DNA from: DATAWK01 sp036267255
GTDB lineage: Bacteria; Acidobacteriota; Terriglobia; Terriglobales; Acidobacteriaceae
Length of the DNA: 64,000 nucleotides
Direction of reading: 5' to 3'
NCBI GenBank assembly: GCA_036267255.1
Contig: DATAWK010000026.1
Span: 1-64,000 of the forward strand
This document shows, piece after piece, positions 26,569 to 35,196 of this stretch (positions are counted from its first letter, which is position 1; each line of letters starts with the position of its first letter). The notes under the pieces are model-generated. The model saw only the letters and a list, made by a program, of their open reading frames with translations. It was not told the DNA's origin and ran no database searches. Both the position numbers and the translations under genes were made by a program.

Positions 26569-28854
26569 ATGGGGCATAAAGAAGATCAACTGAACTTCTC
26601 ACAATGGCTGTCAGCAGACAGGCCGATTGCAAGTCGAGCCGATGACGAACTCGGTCGATGTGGTTTCTCCGATGCACTTGCGGATGCCATTCGCGGATGT
26701 TCCGGGCGCGAGAGCCTTGTTCTTGCGCTATATGGAGAGTGGGGCAATGGTAAATCTTCCTTAAAGAACATGACCATCGAAACTCTCGGTCAATCTGCGC
26801 CGAGGGTTCGCTGTGTCGACTTCAATCCTTGGCAGCTTGCAAATCGGCCAAGTTTGAGCGAGGCCTTCTTCGATGAATTAGGCAGTGCCCTGGATAAAGG
26901 CGATCTCGGTTCCAATCATCAGAAGAAATTAACTCTAAATAAATTCAAACGATGGGCGCTCCGACTGCAAGGCGCACACGATCTCGCGAAATCAACTCGA
27001 AGCATAATCGGCTCGCTTCTTATATTCTTCGGCGTAATAACGATTGGGTCAACGTGGCTATTCCCCCGGTTTCTCACAATTCTGCTCGGGATACTTACAC
27101 TTCTTATCGGGTTCCTCGCGCTGACCACTGGCCTAGTGGAGGCATCTGTTAAATTCTTGGCGGCTGGAACAGAGGTTGGAGCCAAAGGCATCAACGAGAT
27201 CAAACAAGAAATTTCCACGGATTTGAAGAAACTAGAGACTCCGATTCTGATTATTCTCGATGATCTTGATCGCCTCACTCCACAAGAAATCCTTGAGGTT
27301 TTTCAGCTGATCAAGGCAAATGCGGATTTCCCCAACATCATTTACCTTGTGCTGTGCGACCGCATGATTGTCGAAACCAATATTACAAAGGCATTGAATG
27401 TGCCGGGCCGCGATTATCTGGAGAAGATTGTTCAGGTCGCATTTGATGTACCGATGATCGATGTCGAACGCGTCCGCCATGTCTTGTTCGACAAACTCAA
27501 TCGTTTGTTGGCTGCCGAAGCCGTTTCGAAACACTTCAACGACACACGCTGGGCGAATATTTTTTGGTCGGGCTTACATCCCTATTTCTCAACGTTGCGG
27601 GATGTCAATCGGTTTATATCGACCCTGTCATTTCATATCTCCTTCTTTTCTGTCGACGGTGCATTTGAAGTGAATCCCATCGATTTGATTGTCTTGGAGG
27701 TAATGCGGCTGAATGAGCCGGATTTTTACAAGGCGCTGCAATCCAGCAAAGGCTCGCTCACAGCTAATAAATCTGACCTGACGGATAAGAAGGCCGCAAA
27801 ACAGACACTCGAAGCTATCATCGAGACCGGATCTGAGGATCACCGAAGCGAACTGACAGAATTGTTGAAACATTTGTTCCCTGCGACTGAATGGGCCTTT
27901 GGAGGACCGAGTTACGCGACGGAGTTTGGCCAGCACTGGTATCGCGACCTACGTGTGTGTTCCGCAAAGCTATTCGACCGATATTTCCGCTTGGCGGTGT
28001 CCGATGAAGAATTGCCTCAAGCGGCGGTCCAGAAGCTCCTAGATGCGCATAGCGATCGAACTGAATTGTCTTCCCTATTGCAATCCCTGAGTGCGAGAAA
28101 TCTCTTACCCCTCGCGATTGAGGAGTTGGTGGTTTATCAGGACCAACTGGCGGGAAAACAGGTTGAGCCATTTATCACAGCAATCTTCGATGTCGGAGAC
28201 CTACTGCCAGATACACCGCTAGGGGGTTTCCATATTCCAATACAGTGGCGCGTTGGGTCTCTTATCCAGCACGCGCTTGAAAAGCTGGACAGAGTGGAGT
28301 CCCGTGCGGAGACTCTCGTTCTCGCGATTCAGAATACCTCTGGTTTAAGCATGGCAATTGAAGTGGCGGAACTTTTAACGGCAGAATCCGAGGATGAAAC
28401 AAAGGCCCCATTTTTGTCAGGCCCTCAGGCTACTGAAGTGCGCGCAGCCGGGCTCCGCAAGATAGAGAATGCAGCGGCCGCAGGAACATTGGCACAGAGT
28501 CGAAGACTCGCGCGTCTGCTTCATGCTTGGCGGAGGTGGGGCGGCGCGGAGGGTGTAATCCGCTACACGGAGAAGATTTCAAGCAACGCGGAGGGCACGT
28601 TAGCGCTCCTGAAATCTCTGGAGTTGCGCTCCTTTGCTCAATCAATCGGAGATTATGCAGGAACCGAACGATATTATTTTCAGCGGAATGATATAGAGCC
28701 TCTGATCTCGATGGACTTACTGGATGAGAGGGTGAAGGCTATACCTGAGGAAAGCCTGGACGAACAAGGACGTCGTCTTGTGAGGAATTTTCAGAAGGCA
28801 ATTGAAAGACGGAACGCTGGGAAGCTCGACAACGGGCCATTCGACCTTGACTGA
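26569..28854 (+). CDS. KAP-family P-loop NTPase with two membrane helices
   Basis: A 761-aa protein with the KAP layout. Walker A GEWGNGKSS is at residues 56-64, CVDFNPWQLA follows as the conserved strand, two adjacent transmembrane helices (about 145-165 and 169-190) are inserted in the NTPase domain, and Walker B LIILDDLDRL is at 226-235. About 400 C-terminal residues are helical and unrecognised. KAP proteins couple ATP hydrolysis to membrane-bound complexes, and some families occur in defence loci; no partner gene is adjacent here. Base composition is visibly more AT-rich than its neighbours, consistent with transfer. The frame opens with a GTG at 26551, but the ATG at 26569 has a purine-rich leader. 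Confidence 0.88.
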   Translation: MGHKEDQLNFSQWLSADRPIASRADDELGRCGFSDALADAIRGCSGRESLVLALYGEWGNGKSSLKNMTIETLGQSAPRVRCVDFNPWQLANRPSLSEAFFDELGSALDKGDLGSNHQKKLTLNKFKRWALRLQGAHDLAKSTRSIIGSLLIFFGVITIGSTWLFPRFLTILLGILTLLIGFLALTTGLVEASVKFLAAGTEVGAKGINEIKQEISTDLKKLETPILIILDDLDRLTPQEILEVFQLIKANADFPNIIYLVLCDRMIVETNITKALNVPGRDYLEKIVQVAFDVPMIDVERVRHVLFDKLNRLLAAEAVSKHFNDTRWANIFWSGLHPYFSTLRDVNRFISTLSFHISFFSVDGAFEVNPIDLIVLEVMRLNEPDFYKALQSSKGSLTANKSDLTDKKAAKQTLEAIIETGSEDHRSELTELLKHLFPATEWAFGGPSYATEFGQHWYRDLRVCSAKLFDRYFRLAVSDEELPQAAVQKLLDAHSDRTELSSLLQSLSARNLLPLAIEELVVYQDQLAGKQVEPFITAIFDVGDLLPDTPLGGFHIPIQWRVGSLIQHALEKLDRVESRAETLVLAIQNTSGLSMAIEVAELLTAESEDETKAPFLSGPQATEVRAAGLRKIENAAAAGTLAQSRRLARLLHAWRRWGGAEGVIRYTEKISSNAEGTLALLKSLELRSFAQSIGDYAGTERYYFQRNDIEPLISMDLLDERVKAIPEESLDEQGRRLVRNFQKAIERRNAGKLDNGPFDLD

Positions 28855-28894
28855 CTCGCTCTGTTGCACATGTTTCGGCCAGTTAATGGTCCTG

Positions 28895-29050
28895 AGAAGT
28901 CGGCTTATAGGAAGTTACGGTCACTCCCGAAGCGCTGGCTAGCTGGAAGTTGAGCATCGACCGACGCAAACAGACCCATGCTAGCGAATCACCCCAGCGA
29001 GCACGCTCACCGGGGACCCCGATGCGCGAGCATGGGGCACCCGGATTCTT
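28895..29050. repeat. Dispersed intergenic repeat, copy A
   Basis: This 156-bp stretch aligns with 45729-45921. Shared blocks include AAGTCGGCTT, GGAAGTTGAGC, CCGACGCAAACAGAC, CCCCAGCGAGCA and GATGCGCGA-ATGGGGCA-CCGGAT. It begins 41 bases after the KAP stop codon. It contains no reading frame that I can support. Confidence 0.7.
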
Positions 29051-29225
29051 GACTTAGCCCAGATATGTGGCACCCGGCGATTGTGTTGGGCGGGTGCGTG
29101 GATGTTGGCTGGGAATAGCGAAATAGATTCGCGGTTGGTGTGGAGATAGGGCGAGTTGATTTCTGATTTGCCGATCATCCTGACCGGAATTCGTGCATGG
29201 ACCTTCTGCATGCCTGGATACGTGC
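29051..29225. other. Intergenic region, possible degraded EamA-flanking DNA
   Basis: No gene is supported here. About 29072-29180 is loosely similar to 26240-26375, the area around the collapsed EamA remnant. It may therefore be another decayed copy of the same unit. The resemblance is by eye and weak. Confidence 0.35.
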
Positions 29226-29345
29226 TTCGGCATCCTATCGTTCTTTCATTTATCGATCTTTCATCTGTCGGTCTTTCATCTGTTGTTTTTCCATCGGTCG
29301 GTCTGCCATCTATCGTTGGTCCATCTATCGTTCTTCGATCTGTCG
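29226..29345. repeat. Minisatellite, eight 15-bp units
   Basis: Eight consecutive 15-bp units end in ATCG, GTCG or GTTG, for example TTCTTTCATTTATCG (29241-29255) and GTCTTTCATCTGTTG (29271-29285). The period is exact over 120 bp. On the minus strand the units read as a five-residue Thr/Asp/Arg repeat, which I consider spurious. It lies 31 bases before the PadR promoter. Confidence 0.85.
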
Positions 29346-29375
29346 TTGGTCCAGCCCGGACTTTCATATCACCCC

Positions 29376-29429
29376 TTGACTGTCGATGGTCGAACGTCTA
29401 CCATTGTGTCCGTTGAGGGTCGAACGTCT
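29376..29429 (+). promoter_or_regulatory. padR promoter with direct-repeat operator
   Basis: TTGACT (29376-29381) and TACCAT (29399-29404) are spaced by 17 bases. The 12-mer GGTCGAACGTCT occurs at 29388-29399, inside the promoter spacer, and again at 29418-29429, just before the start codon. The second copy is exactly 30 bases (about three helical turns) downstream. This is a plausible autoregulatory PadR site. Confidence 0.6.
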
Positions 29430-29432
29430 TCT

Positions 29433-29777
29433 ATGGCAAAACGAAACGGACTTCTTCTAGGCACGTTGGACATGCTGATCCTGCGAACACTTCGTCATGG
29501 TCCGGCGCATGGCCATGAGATTGGCAAACATATTCAACGGACGACGCAGGACTTTCTGCAAATGCAGCATGGCTCTCTTTATCCTGCGCTGCACCGTCTG
29601 GAGCGAAAGGGATGGGTTGTTTCCAAATGGGAGACGGCCCCGGATCGCAATCGGGAATTCAAATATTACCGACTTACGGAAAAGGGAAGAAAACAACTGG
29701 TGGTTGAAGAGTCGCAATGGAAGCAGATGGCGGAAGCTGTGGCGCGCGTGATGTGGCCCGCCGGTGAGGAGATTTGA
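29433..29777 (+). CDS. PadR-family regulator coupled to ADOP permease
   Basis: A 114-aa winged-helix repressor. LLLGTLDMLILRTL is the PadR opening, HGSLYPALHRLERKGWV the wing and recognition region, and KYYRLTEKGRKQL the beta hairpin. This subgroup (TIGR03433-like) is typically encoded next to acidobacterial duplicated permeases, as here: its TGA is one base from the permease ATG. The frame runs back to 29193 through the minisatellite, but conserved sequence begins at the ATG at 29433. Confidence 0.92.
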   Translation: MAKRNGLLLGTLDMLILRTLRHGPAHGHEIGKHIQRTTQDFLQMQHGSLYPALHRLERKGWVVSKWETAPDRNREFKYYRLTEKGRKQLVVEESQWKQMAEAVARVMWPAGEEI

Positions 29778-29778
29778 G

Positions 29779-32466
29779 ATGCGATGGTGGCAGATGGGGA
29801 AACGGGATGCGGACCTGGAGAGGGAACTACGGTCTGACCTGGAACTGGAAGAGGAAGAGCAGCGGGAAGGCGGCGTGTCACCGGAAGAGGCTCGCCATGC
29901 GGCGCTGCGCGCGTTCGGCAATCCCACGCTGATTCGCGAGCAAAGCCATCTGGCCTGGGGCTGGGGTTGGCTGGAAAGCTTTCTGAAGGACCTGGCCTAC
30001 GGCCTGCGCTCTCTGCTGCGCAGTCCCGCGCTTACTGCGGTCGCTTTGCTCTCGCTTGCACTCGGCATTGGCGCGAACACGGCCATCTTCAGCTTTCTCG
30101 ACGCAGTGCTGCTGCGCGATCTTCCCGTGCAACAGCCGCAGCAACTGGTGCTGCTCGGCAACGGCGCGTGGGGCGGCATCTCCGACGCTTACGCCATCAC
30201 CGAACTCTACTCCTATCCCTTCTTCCGCGAACTGCAGAAGGACAACTCCGTCTTCTCCGACACGGCCGCGATCCTGAGCATGACCAATCCGGTCTACGGC
30301 ATCGTCTCCGGCCGGACGCAACCCGAGCCGATGAAGGTCCAACTGATCTCCGGCACTTACTTTCCCACGCTCGGCGTGCGCCCGCTTATGGGCCGTCTGC
30401 TCACGGACGCCGACGACCGTACGGAAGGCAAGCATCCCGTCGCCGTCGTCAGCTACGCGTGGTGGAACCGCGCACTCTCCCGCGACCCCGGCGTGCTGTC
30501 GCGCAGGCTCAAACTTGGAGACACGACCTTCGACATCGTCGGCGTCGCTCCGCCGGAATTTTTCGGCACCAACGTCGGCCAGGAGCCGGACATCTGGGTC
30601 CCGATGTCCATGATCACCGCGGTCCCACCCAACTGGGGCAGCTATTCCGACAAGCGCAATGAATCGCTGTACATCCTCGGCCGGCTCAAGCCCGGCGTCT
30701 CTCTCGCGCAGGCAACCCCTAACATCGATCTTCGCTTCCACCAGATCTGGCTCAGCTATCGCAACGATCACACCAATCAGCAGGACCTGACCAATCTGCA
30801 GAAAACGCACGTCCCGCTGACGCCCATCGCCACAGGACTTTCGCAGATTCGCGGCGAGTTCTCGCAGCCTCTCAAGATGCTGATGGCCCTGACTGGCATT
30901 GTTCTGTTGATCGCCTGCGCCAACATCGCCAATCTGCTGCTTGCGCGCTCCACTGCCCGCGCTCGCGAATTCGCCGTCCGCCAGGCACTTGGAGCCACAC
31001 GTTCGCGCCTGGTACGTCAGCTGCTCACAGAATCCCTTCTCCTTGCCATTCTCGGCGGCGCGCTCGGCATCGCTCTCTCCGTGCTGGCAGACCATCTTCT
31101 CCTGCGCATGGTCTCGACCGGTGCGGACATGCTCCCGCTCGACGTGTCCATCCATTCGCGTCTTCTGCTCTTCACCCTCGCCGTTACCGTGTGCACCGCA
31201 ATTCTCTTCGGCACTCTTCCGGCGCTGCGCGCCACTCGCCTCGAACTCACCGATGTTCTGAAGGACGGCCGCTCGCCCAGCTTCGGTGCGGCCAAAACTC
31301 CGCTCGCCAAATCGCTCATCGTCGTCCAGGTCGCCTTCTCGCTGGTTCTGCTGGTCGGCGCCGGTCTTTTCGTTCGCAGCCTCATCAACCTCAACAATGT
31401 CGATACCGGCTTCAATCGGCATAACGCCCTCGTCATGAACCTCGACCCCAGCTCGATCGGCTATAAGGACACGGAACCCCGCCTCATCGCGCTCTACCAG
31501 CAGATCGAGCAGCGCGTTGCCGCCGTCCACGGCGTCTCCGCCGTCAGCTTCGCCTCTTTTACCTTCAACCAGGGCGCATGGAACAACTTCATCCTCGTCC
31601 CCGGCGTCGATCCTTCCCAGTCGACCAATATCTGCCACGATGTCGTCGGCAACGACTATTTCAAGGCCATGGACATTCCCCTCATCGCGGGCCGCAGCTT
31701 CAGCCCGCAGGACACTGCCTCTTCACAAAAAGTTGTTGTCATCAGCGAGTCCCTCGCTAAAAAATATTTTCCCAACACCAATCCCATCGGCCGCCATTAC
31801 CAAATCGGCGACGCCAGCAGCCCCTGGGACATGGAGATCATCGGCATCGCCAAGGACGTAAAGTTCAAAGGCCTCAATATCAACTCCGGCGTTCTCGACT
31901 ATGTCGACTACGTCCAGCGCCCGCAGTACCTGCAGGACTTCATCGTCCGCTACGACGGCGACTCGACTGCCGTCTCCACAGCCGTGCAAAACGCCATCCA
32001 CTCCCTCGACTCCAACCTGCCGATCACCCGCGTCTCCTCGCTTGACGAGCAGGTCTCCGGTTCCATCACGCAGCAACGCACCGTTGCGCAGCTCTCCGCC
32101 TTCTTCGGTCTGCTCGCCGTATTTCTCTCCTGCATCGGCATCTACGGGTTGATGTCCTACATGGTCTCCCGCCGTACCAATGAGATCGGTGTCCGCATCG
32201 CCCTCGGCGCCAGCCGCGCTTCGGTCAGCTGGCTCATCATGCGAGAGATTCTTGTCCTCGTCGGTCTTGGCGTCGCCATCGGCGTCCCCGTCACCCTGGC
32301 CTGCAGCCGCCTTGTCAGCAATATGGTTTTCGGCATCCGCCCCACAGATGCCGACAGCGTCGCCTGTTCCGTCGTCGCCCTGCTCCTCGTCGGCCTGCTC
32401 TCCGGCTGGCTACCCGCTCGCCGCGCTTCGCGGCTGGACCCGATGCAGGCGCTAAGAACCGATTAG
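29779..32466 (+). CDS. ABC transporter permease, acidobacterial ADOP type (MacB/FtsX-like)
   Basis: An 895-aa permease with a charged N-terminal segment (residues 1-60, containing the SPEEARHAALRAFGN motif) and two FtsX units. Each unit has a large extracytoplasmic MacB-PCD domain. Helices lie near 85-110, 370-395, 425-445, 465-490, 520-540, then near 770-800, 825-850 and 860-880. SRRTNEIGVRIALGAS is the FtsX signature, also seen as ARAREFAVRQALGAT in the first half. No ATPase gene is adjacent, which fits the 'orphan permease' description. Likely role: export of a small molecule or mechanotransmission, with substrate unknown. The ATG at 29779 is preceded by GAGGAG inside padR. Confidence 0.93.
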   Translation: MRWWQMGKRDADLERELRSDLELEEEEQREGGVSPEEARHAALRAFGNPTLIREQSHLAWGWGWLESFLKDLAYGLRSLLRSPALTAVALLSLALGIGANTAIFSFLDAVLLRDLPVQQPQQLVLLGNGAWGGISDAYAITELYSYPFFRELQKDNSVFSDTAAILSMTNPVYGIVSGRTQPEPMKVQLISGTYFPTLGVRPLMGRLLTDADDRTEGKHPVAVVSYAWWNRALSRDPGVLSRRLKLGDTTFDIVGVAPPEFFGTNVGQEPDIWVPMSMITAVPPNWGSYSDKRNESLYILGRLKPGVSLAQATPNIDLRFHQIWLSYRNDHTNQQDLTNLQKTHVPLTPIATGLSQIRGEFSQPLKMLMALTGIVLLIACANIANLLLARSTARAREFAVRQALGATRSRLVRQLLTESLLLAILGGALGIALSVLADHLLLRMVSTGADMLPLDVSIHSRLLLFTLAVTVCTAILFGTLPALRATRLELTDVLKDGRSPSFGAAKTPLAKSLIVVQVAFSLVLLVGAGLFVRSLINLNNVDTGFNRHNALVMNLDPSSIGYKDTEPRLIALYQQIEQRVAAVHGVSAVSFASFTFNQGAWNNFILVPGVDPSQSTNICHDVVGNDYFKAMDIPLIAGRSFSPQDTASSQKVVVISESLAKKYFPNTNPIGRHYQIGDASSPWDMEIIGIAKDVKFKGLNINSGVLDYVDYVQRPQYLQDFIVRYDGDSTAVSTAVQNAIHSLDSNLPITRVSSLDEQVSGSITQQRTVAQLSAFFGLLAVFLSCIGIYGLMSYMVSRRTNEIGVRIALGASRASVSWLIMREILVLVGLGVAIGVPVTLACSRLVSNMVFGIRPTDADSVACSVVALLLVGLLSGWLPARRASRLDPMQALRTD

Positions 32467-32737
32467 TCAAGAGCACGATGCAGGCTGGCGCCAAATGGCC
32501 AATGCATGCAGCGAGAAGCCGCAGGTATAGAAATTCTGGCTTGGGAGTACTGGGCTTCAGAGTTCTGGCTTGGGAGTTCTGGGCCTGAGATGGACTGGCC
32601 GGAAGTTGAGCGGCTGCGCAAAAAAGAAATCTGGCCCGGGTATGTGTTGCCAGGCATTTGTTGCCGGATATTAGCTGCACGGCATTTGCTACAACAGGCA
32701 GGGATTGCGTTGACTATAAAATCATAAATTTTTTTCC
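32467..32737. repeat. Intergenic region with duplicated 33-bp segment
   Basis: No gene is supported here. The sequence TTCTGGCTTGGGAGT-CTGGGC occurs at about 32532-32553 and again at about 32565-32586, forming two imperfect copies of a roughly 33-bp unit. The rest, up to the gntR promoter, shows nothing I can identify. Confidence 0.6.
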
Positions 32738-32767
32738 TTGCAATGTACTAGTTGTATAGTGCATTAT
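32738..32767 (+). promoter_or_regulatory. gntR promoter with embedded YtrA-like operator
   Basis: TTGCAA (32738-32743) and CATTAT (32762-32767) are 18 bases apart, and the -10 ends 7 bases before the ATG at 32775, so the mRNA may be leaderless. Between them lies TGTACTA-GTTGTA-TAGTGCA (32744-32763), an inverted repeat with 6 of 7 pairs, like operators of the YtrA subfamily. Autorepression is the obvious inference. Confidence 0.6.
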
Positions 32768-32774
32768 TATTCCA

Positions 32775-33197
32775 ATGAAGTCGAACATCAAAAACGAGAT
32801 GCAAGGATTCGCCTTTCGGCTTGACGCGCACAGCGGGGTTCCGGTGTACCGGCAACTGATCGATCAGGTTCAGGCGGCGATTGCTTCCGGTGTTCTGACT
32901 ACCGGCGATCAACTTCCTACGGTGCGGCAGGTAGCGGTCGATCTGTCGATCAATCCCAACACCGTGTCTCGTGCGTACCGGGAGATGGAGATTCGCGGAT
33001 TGCTGGACACGCAGCAAGGGACCGGTACGTTTATCGCAAACCGGAAGGTCGAGTACTCCAAGAACGAGCGCGAGCGGATGTTGGGGCAATTGGCCGGCGA
33101 ATTTGTTTCGCGCGCCGGTGCAGCGGGCTTCACGCTCAAGCAATTGATTCGAGCATTGCAGGAACTGCAACCCGAAGAGGATTTGAAAAGGAAATAG
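32775..33197 (+). CDS. GntR-family regulator, YtrA subfamily
   Basis: A 140-aa regulator. GVPVYRQLIDQVQAAIASG begins the winged HTH, and LPTVRQVAVDLSINPNTVSRAYREME is the recognition region (quoted in part). The effector-binding part is a short helical tail, as in YtrA-type members. It is followed 21 bases later by the slipin gene, so the pair probably forms an autoregulated operon. YtrA-type regulators usually control membrane-associated genes. Confidence 0.9.
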   Translation: MKSNIKNEMQGFAFRLDAHSGVPVYRQLIDQVQAAIASGVLTTGDQLPTVRQVAVDLSINPNTVSRAYREMEIRGLLDTQQGTGTFIANRKVEYSKNERERMLGQLAGEFVSRAGAAGFTLKQLIRALQELQPEEDLKRK

Positions 33198-33218
33198 TCG
33201 GATGCAAAGGGGACAAGG

Positions 33219-34079
33219 ATGACGATACATAAAGGATTCAACAGCGTTGGCGTGACCGTGCTTGTGCTGTGCATGGGTCTCGGCCTATTGGTAGGGAAGC
33301 TCACCAACATTCCGATGCTCGCGTTGGCCGGTGGACTGATGGGCCTGTATTTTCTTTTTGCGATTGTGGTGGTCGATCAATGGGAGAAGGTCGCCGTATT
33401 GCGCTTTGGGCGGTATCGCGGGCTGCGCGGTCCGGGCTTATTTCTGATTATTCCCATTGCGGAAACGCTGAGCCGTTACGTAGATCAGCGGGTGCGGGTG
33501 ACGACGGTGAGCGCAGAGTCGACGCTGACGCGAGATACCGTGCCGGTGAATGTGGACGCAATCATCTTCTGGCTGGTGTGGAACGCGGAGAAATCCATTC
33601 TGGAAGTAGAGGATTTTACCCAGGCGATCACGCTCAGCTCGCAGACGGCGTTGCGCGAATCGATTGGACGCCATCAGTTGGCGCAGATGATTACCGAGCG
33701 TGAGACGCTGGGCCAGGAATTGCAAAAGATTCTCGACGAGAAGACAACACCCTGGGGCATAACGGTACAGTCGGTCGAGATTCGCGATGTACGGATTCCG
33801 CAGGCGCTGGAAGACGCGATGTCGCAACAGGCACAAGCCGAGCGCGAACGCCAGGCGCGCGTGATTCTCGGGGAGGCGGAGGTGCAGGTTTCAGAACAGT
33901 TTGCCCAGGCCTCGCGCGTCTATAACGACAATCCCGGTGCTTTGCATCTGCGCGGCATGAATATGCTTTATGAGGCCATGCGGGAAAAAGGTTCGATGGT
34001 CATTGTTCCGTCCAGTGCAATCGAGACGATGGGGCTGGGCGGAACGCTTGCAACTGCGTCGGTTGCAAGACAGCAGTAG
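33219..34079 (+). CDS. Slipin/stomatin-like SPFH membrane protein
   Basis: A 286-aa protein with two N-terminal hydrophobic segments (residues 10-27 and 32-52), followed by an SPFH domain. VVDQWEKVAVLRFGRYRGLRGPG is the slipin opening (quoted in part), QRVRVTTVSAES and VNVDAIIFWLV follow, then the coiled-coil region rich in QAQAERERQARV. Slipins assemble into membrane scaffolds and are often paired with NfeD proteases; no nfeD gene is next to it. It follows the GntR gene by 21 bases. Confidence 0.92.
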   Translation: MTIHKGFNSVGVTVLVLCMGLGLLVGKLTNIPMLALAGGLMGLYFLFAIVVVDQWEKVAVLRFGRYRGLRGPGLFLIIPIAETLSRYVDQRVRVTTVSAESTLTRDTVPVNVDAIIFWLVWNAEKSILEVEDFTQAITLSSQTALRESIGRHQLAQMITERETLGQELQKILDEKTTPWGITVQSVEIRDVRIPQALEDAMSQQAQAERERQARVILGEAEVQVSEQFAQASRVYNDNPGALHLRGMNMLYEAMREKGSMVIVPSSAIETMGLGGTLATASVARQQ

Positions 34080-34178
34080 AGGTGGTTGGGTTGGTATGAA
34101 CTTCACACGAATTTCGTAATCGCACTGGCGGGTACGATCTTAAAAAAAAATAGAAAGTGAACATGCGAGCGAAGTGCA

Positions 34179-34228
34179 GAAGGGATTCGTTCCCGAGAGC
34201 CTATGGGCTACCGTGAACGAGTCCCTTC
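34179..34228. terminator. Long hairpin between convergent slipin and SDR genes
   Basis: GAAGGGATTCGTTC (34179-34192) pairs with GAACGAGTCCCTTC (34215-34228) with a single G-U wobble, and weaker pairing extends outward. It lies between two convergent genes, so it may terminate both, though T-runs are not obvious. Confidence 0.5.
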
Positions 34229-34258
34229 GACTTGCTCCGCGAGTACGGAGTTTCGTGG

Positions 34259-34990
34259 TTAGACCTGAGCGGTTCCACCGTCAACAAAAAGCTCGACGCC
34301 GTTGACGAAGCTGGAGTCGCTGGAGGCGAGGAAGAGGACAACCGTTGCAATTTCTTCCGGTCGTCCCATCACGCCGCGTGGTATCTGAGATTTGAAGAAC
34401 TCTTTGGCGTCGGGGCCGAGAGGATCGAGGATCGGCGTGTCGATCGTGCCAGGGCTAAGAATGTTCACCCGGATTCCGCGTTCTTTCAGTTCCAAGAGCC
34501 AGGTACGAGCGAAGGAGCGCACGGCCGCCTTGCTGGCGCTGTAGACGCCGAAGGCGGGAAACCCTTTGATGCTGGCGATCGATCCGTTCAAGATAATCGA
34601 GCCGTTGTCGTTGAGGAGCGGGAGCGCCTTCTGAACGGTGAAAAGGGTGCCGCGCACATTCAAATCGAAGGTCTTGTCGAAGTGCTCCTCCGTGACCTCT
34701 TCGAGCTTAGCCAACTCTCCCTGACCTGCACTGGCGAAGAGGATATCGATCTTACCTTTCTCGCGTTTGACGGTCTCATAGAGGCGGTCGAGATCGGACA
34801 GATTGGCTGCGTCGCCCTGCACGCCGGTTACATTCCTGCCGATGAGCGCTACAGCTTCATCGAGCTTATTCTTACGACGGCCCGTGATAAACACGTAGGC
34901 GCCCTCTTCAACAAAGAGCTTTGCTGTTGCGAGCGCCATGCCGGAGGTTGCCGCGGTGATAACGGCTACTTTTCCTTCAAGCTTTCCCAT
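34259..34990 (-). CDS. SDR-family NAD(P)-dependent oxidoreductase
   Basis: A 243-aa classical short-chain dehydrogenase. The cofactor motif is altered to TAATSGMALATAK (the usual form is TG-x3-G-x-G), the catalytic triad is present as NGSIAS ... YSASKAAVR (Ser, Tyr, Lys), and LSPGTIDTP follows. C-terminal DGGTAQV is standard. Substrate is unknown. It is divergent from an ArsR-type regulator that may control it. Confidence 0.9.
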   Translation of the reverse strand: MGKLEGKVAVITAATSGMALATAKLFVEEGAYVFITGRRKNKLDEAVALIGRNVTGVQGDAANLSDLDRLYETVKREKGKIDILFASAGQGELAKLEEVTEEHFDKTFDLNVRGTLFTVQKALPLLNDNGSIILNGSIASIKGFPAFGVYSASKAAVRSFARTWLLELKERGIRVNILSPGTIDTPILDPLGPDAKEFFKSQIPRGVMGRPEEIATVVLFLASSDSSFVNGVELFVDGGTAQV

Positions 34991-35033
34991 GATTACTATC
35001 TCCTTCGGGTGTGATGGATGCGAGTGCCCGCTG

Positions 35034-35047
35034 CCAGAACGTTCTGG
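35034..35047. promoter_or_regulatory. 14-bp perfect palindrome in the SDR/arsR divergent region
   Basis: CCAGAACGTTCTGG is fully self-complementary and lies 44 bases upstream of the SDR start. A second weak dyad (TAGTT ... AACTA) is nearer the regulator gene. It is a candidate operator for the adjacent ArsR-type protein. Confidence 0.5.
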
Positions 35048-35196
35048 ACGGCGGGCTGTGTGCCAAGGGATGAGCGTGGCGCCTCACGGGGCCGCCAATC
35101 GCCTGGTTATGAGGAGTAGATGAGGTCGCCCGAAGAAAGATTCAGTAGTTCCGGAAATATAAACTATTGAACCATTTTCTTTCTGTGGTTACTCTT

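Noticed and set aside
28981..29367. Minus-strand frame with a Thr/Asp/Arg pentapeptide repeat
   Set aside because: The peptide repeat is a translation of the 15-bp minisatellite, and the frame has no homology or ribosome-binding site.
29878..31638. Long open frame (586 codons) antisense to the ADOP permease
   Set aside because: It is a shadow of a GC-rich real gene whose frame has clear FtsX motifs. The antisense protein is Glu/Asp/Arg-biased and matches nothing.
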